This document shows positions 1 to 6,975 of a stretch of 21,612 nt of DNA, one piece after another (position 1 is the first letter of the stretch; every line of letters begins with the position of its first letter). Origin of the DNA: a virus; IMG/VR virus record IMGVR_UViG_3300046837_000192, positions 1-21,612 of that record, one strand, 5' to 3'. The position numbers and the translations under genes are program-made. Under the pieces are notes generated by a model. That model ran no database searches. It saw nothing but the letters and a program-made list of their open reading frames with translations, and had not been told where the DNA came from.

Positions 1-1149
1 CCGCGCACTCTGCAGACTGATGCTGATGGGTATCTGGCCGATCCGGACGCTGGGTTTGATCCCGCTGGGATGGGATTGGACCGGAACCCGAAGGTCGTCT
101 CTTCCGACGATCCTGACATCCAGCCCCATGACTGGCCGTATCTGGTCACCTTCCACGGTCCGGGTGCCACCAACTTCCGGGCGTTCAGGACACCACTGCA
201 ATCCGACGCGGTGGTGGACATCGCCACGCTCACCCCGCAGCGGATTGCTGCTGGCTCCACCCCAACGCAGGCGGAGATTGCTGCCGCGAACGCGGCGGCA
301 AGCGCGGCAGCAGCTCAGCAGGCGGTAGCCGGGATACGCCGTGGGCAAGCCGGTGGTGTGGCGGCACTGGACGCGGACGGGGACGTCAACAACGCGGCCG
401 GGCAGAAGATTCTTGGTGGCGGAAGTGGAGGCACCCCCGATCTCACCGGGATCACCGGGATGTCGAATATCGGCAAACAGCTGGTGGCCACCCTGATCGG
501 TGGTAGTCCGGCGTCGGCCAGCCTGATGCGTGGCGTGCTCGGAGCGGGTACTGGCAGCAGCAACTTGGTGATTGGTACTACTGCCGGAACTGCCGCAGAT
601 GCGGCAGCCACCACCAATGCACTCAACTCCAAAGCAGCTGAATCAGCTGCTCTGCACAAGACCGGGGACGAGTCCAAGGACGGCGTCCTCACCCTCACCA
701 GCCCCCCGAAGATCCCAGCCGCCACTGCCGATGACAACCCTGTCACTCGGGCGCAGATGAACACGGCGCTCGCTGGTGTCTCCGGCGGCGGAGTTACCGG
801 ATCGATCAACCCCGCCACACAGATCACCGGAGCTACCGACGTCGGCGTCGGGGTACTGACCGCAGCCGGGTCCACTCTCGCGGACCGGAAGACAGCCGCT
901 CGGCAGGCAATCGATGCTGTCGGTCTCACTGAGGTCCCAACCCTGGTGTCCGGTCTTATCTCCTGGGATCAGATGCCCGCTGGGACAGCGTGCTACATGG
1001 AGTCCCCGACCGGGACCATGATCCCGAGGCTCACCGCCCGCAACGACATCAAGGGAATCTGGATTTTCCCAGCCAACACCCCACCAAGCCTGGGCGGCGG
1101 ATTGAACGCCCATGACGGGGACTTCTGGGAGGTGGAGGTTCTTGCCTGA
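1..1149 (+). CDS. Minor tail protein, 5' end outside window
   Basis: The reading frame is open from the first base, and the residues before the first ATG at 70 (TDADGYLADPDAGFDPAG) look like normal protein, so the gene very probably begins upstream of the window and 382 residues are visible. Visible order: an N-terminal folded segment, an alanine-rich likely helical stretch (bases about 275-330), a motif GQAGGVAALDADGDV that I associate with actinophage minor tail proteins, a Gly/Thr/Ala-rich low-complexity stalk, and a C-terminal small domain (bases about 930-1149) with the feel of a pyocin-knob or fibre-tip domain. Likely role: tail fibre or tail-tip protein outside the virion. It overlaps the next gene by 8 bases, which suggests coupled translation. 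Family assignment rests on composition, motif and position, not on a search. Confidence 0.75.
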   Translation, partial: PRTLQTDADGYLADPDAGFDPAGMGLDRNPKVVSSDDPDIQPHDWPYLVTFHGPGATNFRAFRTPLQSDAVVDIATLTPQRIAAGSTPTQAEIAAANAAASAAAAQQAVAGIRRGQAGGVAALDADGDVNNAAGQKILGGGSGGTPDLTGITGMSNIGKQLVATLIGGSPASASLMRGVLGAGTGSSNLVIGTTAGTAADAAATTNALNSKAAESAALHKTGDESKDGVLTLTSPPKIPAATADDNPVTRAQMNTALAGVSGGGVTGSINPATQITGATDVGVGVLTAAGSTLADRKTAARQAIDAVGLTEVPTLVSGLISWDQMPAGTACYMESPTGTMIPRLTARNDIKGIWIFPANTPPSLGGGLNAHDGDFWEVEVLA

Positions 1150-1318
1150 TTCCAGGTTCATTCGGTACACCCTGCGTGGGAACTACTGGGTCGCTCCCGG
1201 CCGGACCCCTATTACAGCACCACCGTTCACCGTGCCTCCGGTTACTCCGTCGACAGTCACCGAGGTAACACTGGACAACCCGGCTTCGAAACTAGATGGA
1301 ACGAGGGTGCTGAAGTAG
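1142..1318 (+). CDS. Small hypothetical tail-module protein (58 aa)
   Basis: Start chosen at TTG 1142 because the purine-rich run GGAGGTGGAGG (1128-1138) lies just upstream. An ATG at 1112 in the same frame would lengthen the overlap with the previous gene and has no good ribosome binding site. The product begins MPDSRFIRYTLRGNYWV and is rich in Pro and Thr, with no membrane segment or recognisable catalytic motif. It ends one base before the next ATG, so it sits inside a tightly packed tail operon and is probably a small structural or chaperone-type partner of the flanking tail proteins. Function unknown. The start is the least certain part. Confidence 0.6.
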   Translation: MPDSRFIRYTLRGNYWVAPGRTPITAPPFTVPPVTPSTVTEVTLDNPASKLDGTRVLK

Positions 1319-2587
1319 ATGCCATATCCGAATTACGTTCCCAGTGATCCGCTGTACGCCGCTGATGTCAACACCATCATCGCCCGGCTGTCTGCAGTGG
1401 AGACCAAGGCGCAGGCTGCGCAGGACACCGCCAATGCGGCGTTCAACCTGATCCCCGGGAACAACACGGTGAACGTCGGTGCCCTAGGTGGAACGATCTC
1501 CTTGTCCCAGTTCACCGGCACCCATGACCAGAAGCTGGCGGCTGCCTTCTCCTACGCCGCCGCGCAGACCTACGTCCCAGCGATCCTGCTGGAACCAGCT
1601 ATCAACTGGACATTTAACAACACCTACCCTACATACGACGGTCTTCGGCTGATTGGCAACCCGGTGGTCGGGTTCCACCGGAAAAAGCAACTGACGAAGG
1701 TCACCTTGAATTGTGGGATCGGACCAGCATCCTTCCTGGTTGGCGCGACCACCACCTATAACGGTCTGGTGGCTGACATCAGCTTCCAGGGTTCCGGTAC
1801 CGAGCAGTTCTTCCACCAGCCCGGCAGCGCAGGTACCGCGTATGGCTGGGTGTTCCGGAATCTCATGTTCGATTCGATGAAGCACGTCATCGGAATGCCC
1901 ACTGACTTCGCCGCGCTGACGCTGTGCGTCACGTCCGGTGACTGGAACACCACCACCCCACAGGATTCGCAGTACCACATCCGGGGGTCGGACAACGCGT
2001 TCTGGATCAACTCCTCGTGCAACTTGTCCAATGGGGATGTTCCGGCCACCGGAGGTGGCAAGTACCTGATGCGACTTGCGTCCTTGGAGAAGTCACCTAT
2101 TGGCGGCGTCTACTTCACTGCCTATCAGGGGTGGAGGGCATTGGAGGTAACCGGGACCCCGAGCTTCGGAGCGGGCCTACGCATCGACAAGCTCCGCTGC
2201 GAGGGCAGGAACACCGCAGATCCTTGCTACGGGTCACTGATCAAGGTCAAGTCGGGGTTTATGGGCCTGCGGGATTCCTCGATCAACTTTGCGATGGCCA
2301 ACCCAACCGGGCATCCAGATGAAACCGACCTGGGTGTCATCGAAGTAGGGGTGACCGCCAAGGTCCGGATCCACGACTGCAACTACGACCGGGCGTCAAC
2401 TCCCGCTGTTGCAGAAACGGTTCCGTTCTTGTACGTGAAGTCCGGTGGCAAGGCCAAGATCACTGACATCGACGTGGCCACCAAGGGTGGTGCGTGGACT
2501 GGTCTACCGCGTGTCTTCCAGGCGGTCAACGGTGGGGTCATCAAGGACGAGACCACCCAGTTCGCAACGGGAAGCGCCACCGGATGA
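1319..2587 (+). CDS. Putative beta-helix tail spike / receptor-binding protein
   Basis: 422 residues. The N-terminus (MPYPNYVPSDPLYAADVN) followed by a helical Ala/Gln stretch (about residues 18-42: LSAVETKAQAAQDTANAAF) resembles the attachment and trimerisation segment of phage tail proteins. From about residue 50 the protein becomes beta-rich, with repeated short turns of hydrophobic, Asn, Gly and Ser residues (for example GLRLIGNP, GLVADISFQG, FRNLMFDSMKHVIGM, LRIDKLRCEGRN, IRIHDCNYDR-like segments), as in right-handed parallel beta-helix (pectate-lyase-like) spikes. No catalytic residues can be assigned. Likely role: host surface binding or glycan processing. The gene starts immediately after the stop of the previous one and overlaps the next by ATGA at 2584-2587. 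Called from fold-like pattern and position only. Confidence 0.65.
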   Translation: MPYPNYVPSDPLYAADVNTIIARLSAVETKAQAAQDTANAAFNLIPGNNTVNVGALGGTISLSQFTGTHDQKLAAAFSYAAAQTYVPAILLEPAINWTFNNTYPTYDGLRLIGNPVVGFHRKKQLTKVTLNCGIGPASFLVGATTTYNGLVADISFQGSGTEQFFHQPGSAGTAYGWVFRNLMFDSMKHVIGMPTDFAALTLCVTSGDWNTTTPQDSQYHIRGSDNAFWINSSCNLSNGDVPATGGGKYLMRLASLEKSPIGGVYFTAYQGWRALEVTGTPSFGAGLRIDKLRCEGRNTADPCYGSLIKVKSGFMGLRDSSINFAMANPTGHPDETDLGVIEVGVTAKVRIHDCNYDRASTPAVAETVPFLYVKSGGKAKITDIDVATKGGAWTGLPRVFQAVNGGVIKDETTQFATGSATG

Positions 2588-2793
2588 ACAAGGACGGTTC
2601 TTATGAAGCCAAGTTCATCGGTGGCCCAGCAGATGATCATTGGGAACGCTTCGATGTATACGTCGAAGATGTGGTGCGACAAGGGGCGCGGTACCGCTTT
2701 ACTGGGTGGTCTCCGATGAAGGATGCGTTGCAACAGGTCTACGCCGTTTATGAGCCCCTCCGTCTTATCCTGCCTCCGGGAGTTTCACCGTGA
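2584..2793 (+). CDS. Small hypothetical tail-module protein (69 aa)
   Basis: Start chosen at ATG 2584, inside the ATGA overlap with the upstream stop. A longer in-frame start at 2494 would lie deep inside the upstream gene and is unlikely. The product (MNKDGSYEAKFIGGPADDHW...) is acidic and aromatic with no membrane segment. The segment FDVYVEDVVRQGARYRFTGW suggests a small beta-barrel-like fold. The gene ends with a GTGA overlap to the next gene, so translation of 1319-4759 is probably coupled throughout. Function unknown; a small virion or tail assembly component is the best guess from context. Confidence 0.65.
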   Translation: MNKDGSYEAKFIGGPADDHWERFDVYVEDVVRQGARYRFTGWSPMKDALQQVYAVYEPLRLILPPGVSP

Positions 2794-4193
2794 CCATTGA
2801 CTACAGGTTCTCTGCGCAGTCTGCGCTGGCAGCAGGAACCCAACTCACTACGGCGAACGCCCCACTTCCGGACCAGCCGAACTTGGTGACGGTACCCGCT
2901 GGGGGAGCGACTGCGACATTCGTTACTTCCGGTACAGCCCCTGGCACTAAAGCCCTGAAACTGACCAACATCACCGGGGCGGTCAACGTCTTCGGGTTCA
3001 CTGGTATGACCCCGGACCCGACGAACCCAAACAAGTTCACCTGCCGGTTCCTGGTGCTGTTCGAGACCATGCCGACTGCTGATTTCTCGTTCGTGCAAGT
3101 GGCCTCCTCCGGCGGCGGCACCAACCTGTTCAGCGCGCTGATCACATCTACCGGAGTTCTCAAACTGCTGATGCAGGTCGGTGCGCTGGATACAGTGTCG
3201 GCTCCGGCAACAGGTGCCAACATCCTGGTACTCAATACCTGGTACGACATTGAAATCGGGTTCGAGAACGTCACCACCACAACGGGAACCCTGTTCGCAA
3301 CGGTCCGAAACCTTGCCGGTACCACCCTGTCCTCAATCTCCACTGGAGCTGCGCAGAATAACGGCACCACGGTCCCCGGCACCTGGCGCGGTGGCAAGAT
3401 CACCACTTCCACCCAGTTCCCGAACGTCCAGTTCAAGTATCTGACGGCTCGGCAAGGCGCGTCCTCTGGGCTCGGGACGCCAGGTGGAAACACGCCTCCT
3501 GTTGTTCCGACCATTGCTCGTAAGGTGCAGGTCGCCGGAGCCACCACCTTCACCGCAGCTCCAACTGACGCTGAGGGTGACCCACTTACCTACTCCTGGG
3601 TGATCACCAAGCCGGACGGCACCACACTGTCCACCGGCATCACCGGAGCAACCACGGCCACCGTGACGATCGCTAACCAGACCACTCCTGGCACCTACAC
3701 GGTGGTAGTCACAGTCTCGGACGGTATCTCTTCTGTCTCTCAGACGACATACTTGCTGGTACAGCAGGTTTCCGGTGTCCCAGCCAAGCCGGACCGATTG
3801 ATCAGCAACGCCGGTGCCTGGGCCGCTGCCGGAGATGCAGCAACCCCACTTGCCGGTTTGATCGATCCGGACGGTTCGGGCTACGACATCTCCCCGGATG
3901 CCCCCGCTGGGAACTCGATCATCGTGCACATGGAAGCACCGGCATCCGGCCACGCTTCGGTGTCGTTCTTCATTCAGTGGGTGGACTCGGTCACTGGTCT
4001 CGGGGTCTCCGGCGCTACCGGCAACTTCACTGCTCAGGTGTTCCAGGGCACCACTGCACTGACCGCGCAGAAGATTTTCACCAACACCACCGCATCTGCG
4101 GTGCCGGTATCATTCGATTTTTCCACTGGGGAAGATGCTGCCCTAGCTGCGGATCTGACCGACATCCGGATTGAGATCACGGCAACTCAGTGA
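2790..4193 (+). CDS. Tail adhesin with LamG-like and PKD domains
   Basis: 467 residues, GTG start in a GTGA overlap. Residues about 25-222 look like a concanavalin/LamG-type beta sandwich: alternating strands and the signature stretch NTWYDIEIGFENVTTTTGTL, which matches the typical 'W-y-x-i-e-i' strand of such lectin-like folds. A Pro/Gly linker (223-238) leads to a PKD/Ig-like domain (about 239-325) with the telltale DAEGDPLTYSWVITKPDGTT and GTYTVVVTVSDG. Residues about 330-467 form a further beta-rich domain. Both domain types are common in phage tail fibres and bind carbohydrate or serve as spacers. No signal peptide, consistent with virion assembly in the cytoplasm. It overlaps the next gene by GTGA. 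Domain calls come from motif reading. Confidence 0.7.
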   Translation: MTIDYRFSAQSALAAGTQLTTANAPLPDQPNLVTVPAGGATATFVTSGTAPGTKALKLTNITGAVNVFGFTGMTPDPTNPNKFTCRFLVLFETMPTADFSFVQVASSGGGTNLFSALITSTGVLKLLMQVGALDTVSAPATGANILVLNTWYDIEIGFENVTTTTGTLFATVRNLAGTTLSSISTGAAQNNGTTVPGTWRGGKITTSTQFPNVQFKYLTARQGASSGLGTPGGNTPPVVPTIARKVQVAGATTFTAAPTDAEGDPLTYSWVITKPDGTTLSTGITGATTATVTIANQTTPGTYTVVVTVSDGISSVSQTTYLLVQQVSGVPAKPDRLISNAGAWAAAGDAATPLAGLIDPDGSGYDISPDAPAGNSIIVHMEAPASGHASVSFFIQWVDSVTGLGVSGATGNFTAQVFQGTTALTAQKIFTNTTASAVPVSFDFSTGEDAALAADLTDIRIEITATQ

Positions 4194-4759
4194 CCAACCG
4201 CGCGGTCGTCCACGGACTCCACCTCACGGGGTCGTCTACTACCCATGCGAAGATCTATGGCCTGAAACTCACCGGTTCTTCCACCAAGAAGGCCAAGGTC
4301 TATGGCCTGAAGATCACTGGCGGCGGAGTCAGCAAGAAGGCCAAGGTCTACGGACTTCGTCTCAACAATGGATTCACTGCTGGTGGAAACCCGTTGCGGG
4401 CCAAAGTGTATGGCCTCGGGTTGCTGGCCGGTACTCCGGTGGCTAATGCCGGTGGCGGACAGATCGTGGAGCCGTTGACGATGGTCACGATCACCGCGCT
4501 CGGAGCTACCGGAATCGGTACCTACTCCTGGGCGCAGGTGTCGAACGAAGCGCCCACTGTCACGCTGATCCCTACGGGTCCGAGTGTGCAGTTCACGGCA
4601 CCGGCCCGAGCAGCCGGTTGCGACGTCGTCATCCGGCTCACCGTGACGGCTGGTGCCAGCACCCTGACCGATGACGCCACCATCTCCGTCCGCCCCCAGT
4701 TGTCCTGGGTTGCGGTCAACGGTGTCTGGGTGCCACGACTGGACCATCCCACCGCGTAA
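4190..4759 (+). CDS. Repeat-containing tail protein with PKD-like domain
   Basis: 189 residues, GTG start in a GTGA overlap with the upstream adhesin. Residues 5-81 contain five copies of a short unit with the core A-K-[IV]-Y-G-L-x-[LI], beginning at residues 5 (degenerate), 20, 35, 51 and 71. The linkers grow in length and carry basic residues. Residues about 83-178 form a PKD/Ig-like domain: ANAGGGQIVEPLTMVTITA, the central YSWAQVSNEAPTVTL, and a terminal strand DDATISVRP, close to the pattern of PKD domains in surface proteins. The extreme C-terminus (SWVAVNGVWVPRLDHPTA) is aromatic. Probably a tail-tip decoration or adhesin. The repeat block is unlike its neighbours and has no function I can name. 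Confidence 0.65.
   Translation: MTNRAVVHGLHLTGSSTTHAKIYGLKLTGSSTKKAKVYGLKITGGGVSKKAKVYGLRLNNGFTAGGNPLRAKVYGLGLLAGTPVANAGGGQIVEPLTMVTITALGATGIGTYSWAQVSNEAPTVTLIPTGPSVQFTAPARAAGCDVVIRLTVTAGASTLTDDATISVRPQLSWVAVNGVWVPRLDHPTA
4202..4432 (+). repeat. Five-copy AKxYGLxL protein repeat
   Basis: The array codes for five units spaced 15, 15, 16 and 20 residues apart. At the DNA level an 18-base block, caagaaggccaaggtcta, is identical at 4285-4302 and 4333-4350 (48-base pitch), suggesting recent duplication. The first copy (AVVHGLHLTG) is diverged. Confidence 0.8.
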
Positions 4760-4786
4760 CATCAGACGCGAACGAAAGGACCGGAT

Positions 4787-5014
4787 ATGGCGCGGACTCT
4801 AACCACCTGTGATCAGTGTGGTGCAACCGACGACCACCCCAAGTGGTCGGACGGCACAGTCCAGAAGCACCACGACTGCATGTCCGTGTCCGAGAAGCAG
4901 TACGTTTCGAGCACCGACCCCCGAGCGGCGGAGATCATTCAGGCTTGCGTCAGCGGCCTTCGTGGCGATGAACTGCTGAAGTTCATCCAGTCTCCGAAAG
5001 AGGTTCTTCAGTGA
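4787..5014 (+). CDS. Small Cys/His zinc-binding-type protein
   Basis: 75 residues with ATG at 4787 and a GAAAGGA ribosome binding site about 10 bases upstream. Residues 8-31 carry CDQCGATDDHPKW followed by HHDC: two CxxC cysteines plus downstream His and Cys residues, a plausible single-zinc knuckle. The C-terminal half (AAEIIQACVSGLRGDELLKFIQ) looks helical. Zinc-knuckle proteins of this kind recur among actinophage tail genes, to my recollection; the role is not known. It could be a small regulatory or assembly protein rather than a virion part. It ends in a GTGA overlap with the next gene. Confidence 0.7.
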   Translation: MARTLTTCDQCGATDDHPKWSDGTVQKHHDCMSVSEKQYVSSTDPRAAEIIQACVSGLRGDELLKFIQSPKEVLQ

Positions 5015-5445
5015 GCAAAGCGACGACATTTGCCAACGACATCCTGGACTTCGAGTACAACGGTGCCGCGTCCGGCACCCTGACGATCGCCACCTACACC
5101 GGCCCGCTGAAGGTCATCTTCCTGTCCACGGTGTCCACCGCTGGCACCCAGGGCACCGAGTGGTCAACCGGCGGCGGCTACACGCACTCCGCTGGTGGCG
5201 CAGTCGGAGGCGTGTCCCTGTCCGGAAACTTCACCACTCCGGCTTCAGCCGCGAGCAAGGCCAATACCGCTGCCGTCACGGTGACGAATTCCCCGGCCGG
5301 TACCTGGGCTGGGAATGAAATCGTGGACTCCACCGCAGGCACGAACAAGCGGATGAACTTCAACCCCACCACCCTGGGCAAGACGGTCAACGCTGGGGAC
5401 ACCTGCACGATTGCGATTGGTGCACTTGTTGGGACTGAATCCTAG
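5011..5445 (+). CDS. Gp80-like phage tail fibre/decoration protein
   Basis: 144 residues, GTG start overlapping the upstream stop. The opening MSKATTFANDILDFEYN and the late motif GKTVNAGDTCTIAIGALVG match the layout I know from the small 'phage tail fibre protein' family (mycobacteriophage Gp80-like): an N-terminal ANDILD segment, a central strand-rich part that normally starts with 'lyva-LHT' (here GPLKVIFLSTVSTAGTQGTEW), and a final GDT..IA.G.L strand. No membrane segment. Presumed virion component assembled at the tail tip. The family name is from memory of the pattern, so moderately sure. Confidence 0.65.
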   Translation: MSKATTFANDILDFEYNGAASGTLTIATYTGPLKVIFLSTVSTAGTQGTEWSTGGGYTHSAGGAVGGVSLSGNFTTPASAASKANTAAVTVTNSPAGTWAGNEIVDSTAGTNKRMNFNPTTLGKTVNAGDTCTIAIGALVGTES

Positions 5446-5466
5446 AGGTACAGGAGTGTGCACCTA

Positions 5467-5796
5467 ATGCCGGTCAATACCGGGTTCATCCAGATGTCGA
5501 ACGATCTGGTCACCATCTTGGTCTACTACGACGCCGCCGCACCCTTGGGGGAACAACCGTTGATCAACGGCCCGCGTGGGTTCTGCTTGGATATGACGAA
5601 TCTATCCGGTAAGAACGCGAGGATCACCCTTACCCGGCCGGATGGTCAGCTGGTCCCGGTTACGGTCGGTCAGGGTGATCCTGTGACAGGTGGCCCGGCG
5701 GCAGGTAGGTCCCGAACGGTTGCGCAGGTCAATGCACTGGGGTTCACCCTGCGGACGGACATACCGACGATCACGCTCAACCCTGACGACGCGTAG
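5467..5796 (+). CDS. Small hypothetical structural protein (109 aa)
   Basis: Start placed at ATG 5467, which has AGGAG at 5452-5456 with a 10-base spacer. The in-frame GTG at 5458 would sit only one base after that site and is less likely. The product (MPVNTGFIQMSNDLVTILVYYD...) is beta-rich, with a Gly/Pro turn and a segment KNARITLTRPDGQLVPVTVGQGD. No membrane segment or enzyme motif. It lies between two tail-type genes with a 3-base gap to the next. Probably a small tail decoration protein; no family recognised. Confidence 0.6.
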   Translation: MPVNTGFIQMSNDLVTILVYYDAAAPLGEQPLINGPRGFCLDMTNLSGKNARITLTRPDGQLVPVTVGQGDPVTGGPAAGRSRTVAQVNALGFTLRTDIPTITLNPDDA

Positions 5797-5799
5797 CTG

Positions 5800-6486
5800 A
5801 TGGCTGCGTCCGTAGTCCAGTCGAACTCAGCGCTCACCACTACCACTCCCGCGACGGTGGTGCTGGGGTCGGCACCGACCGCCGGGAACACCCTGCTGGC
5901 GATCATGGCATCGGACACTACGTCATCAGCGGTTCCGTTCGCTGGGTCCGGGCTGGTCTACACGCAGCGCCTGGCGCAGGTCAGCGCTCAGGGGTTCTAT
6001 GTATGGACCCGGTTGGTGGTGTCCGGTGACAGCGCAACCACGACGTTCACCCCGAACGGGGCGAACGTCGCTGCGTTGGCGGTACTGGAGATCAGCGGGA
6101 CCTACGACAAGATCGGTGCAGGGTTCACCACGGTTGCGAACTTAGCGACCACCGTAGCTACGTCGGGTCTATCTCCGACGACGACAGACGGTCTAGTCGT
6201 TGCCATCGCCGGGTTGCACAGCTTCGCCGGTGGCACACCATCAGGCGGCGCGGTTGACAATACGTTCACGTTTTTATTGTCAAGATTCTCAGCTGCAGCC
6301 GGTTCTACGACCTGTGGCACCGTCGATGGATACAAGGTGACGTCATCCACGGCTACGACTGGCACCACTAATCTGAGCTGGACAACTACCGCGAACGATC
6401 GGGACGCCGTACAGATCGCTTTCACTGGTCTCGCGGGTGGTGCACCGGCTGCGCTGCCGGATCTTGTGATGGCATACCGAATCTAA
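5800..6486 (+). CDS. Beta-rich tail protein, paralogue of the 6976 gene N-terminus
   Basis: 228 residues, ATG at 5800, only 3 bases after the upstream stop and without an obvious ribosome binding site, so translation probably depends on coupling. The sequence alternates Thr/Ser/Ala/Val strands typical of a jelly-roll or Ig-like fold. The order of motifs (an early GNTLLAIMAS strand, FYVWTRLVVSGDS, a late TDGLVVAIAGL strand and the final NLSWTTTANDRDAVQIAFTGLAGG) parallels residues about 55-270 of the protein starting at 6976 (GDLLVFAVG, PSGLYYVPIP, TDNCLLYGFGSL, TITFSPTGAVSNFGGYMVAIKAAGG). I infer that the two derive from a duplicated domain, one free and one fused to a repeat stalk. Role: virion surface or tail decoration, inferred. 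Confidence 0.65.
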   Translation: MAASVVQSNSALTTTTPATVVLGSAPTAGNTLLAIMASDTTSSAVPFAGSGLVYTQRLAQVSAQGFYVWTRLVVSGDSATTTFTPNGANVAALAVLEISGTYDKIGAGFTTVANLATTVATSGLSPTTTDGLVVAIAGLHSFAGGTPSGGAVDNTFTFLLSRFSAAAGSTTCGTVDGYKVTSSTATTGTTNLSWTTTANDRDAVQIAFTGLAGGAPAALPDLVMAYRI

Positions 6487-6502
6487 TCCTTGAAGGAGAA
6501 CC

Positions 6503-6940
6503 ATGACTTCGTATACGGCGTCACACTTGACGAGCGCTGGGTCTACGACGTTGCCGATTTCGTCATTGTACGGGGCGGCAACGGATCGGATGGCATTGAT
6601 GTCGTTGTCAGTGTTCAACACAACGGCAACTGCCGTGTCGTTAAAACTGGTTCGCGTGACGACGGCAGGAACGCAAGGCACCGCACAGTCCCGCATGCCA
6701 TTGGATGCCGCTGATGCAGCGTCGAACGGGATCGTGTACACAACTCACACGGTAGCTCCAACCATCACCAGCGGTGACCTTTACCGGTTCCTTCTGGGTG
6801 CATCCATCGGGTCCGGTGTGGTGCTGTCATTCCAGGCCAACCCCATCATCATCCCCGCAACAGCGAACAACGGGCTCGCCCTTGTAGTGTCCACCGGCAC
6901 CGGACAGATTTGCGAAGTAACTTGGGGCTGGTCTGAGTAA
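6503..6940 (+). CDS. Small beta-rich structural protein (145 aa)
   Basis: ATG at 6503 with a strong AAGGAG site six bases upstream, better than its neighbours, consistent with a protein needed in quantity. The product (MTSYTASHLTSAGSTTLPIS...) is Ser/Thr/Ala-rich, without charged clusters or membrane segments, and contains alternating hydrophobic strands (LSVFNTTATAVSLKLVRV, GVVLSFQANPIIIPATANNGLALVV) ending in an aromatic tip ICEVTWGWSE. This layout fits a small beta-sandwich decoration protein. No catalytic motif and no named family recognised. Placed between two tail-type genes. Confidence 0.6.
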   Translation: MTSYTASHLTSAGSTTLPISSLYGAATDRMALMSLSVFNTTATAVSLKLVRVTTAGTQGTAQSRMPLDAADAASNGIVYTTHTVAPTITSGDLYRFLLGASIGSGVVLSFQANPIIIPATANNGLALVVSTGTGQICEVTWGWSE

Positions 6941-6975
6941 CCCTCGGTCCACTGATTCCGTGAGGGGGTGACTCA

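Noticed and set aside
315-929. 204-residue frame on the - strand
   Set aside because: Antisense shadow of the first tail gene with out-of-frame composition and no start signal.
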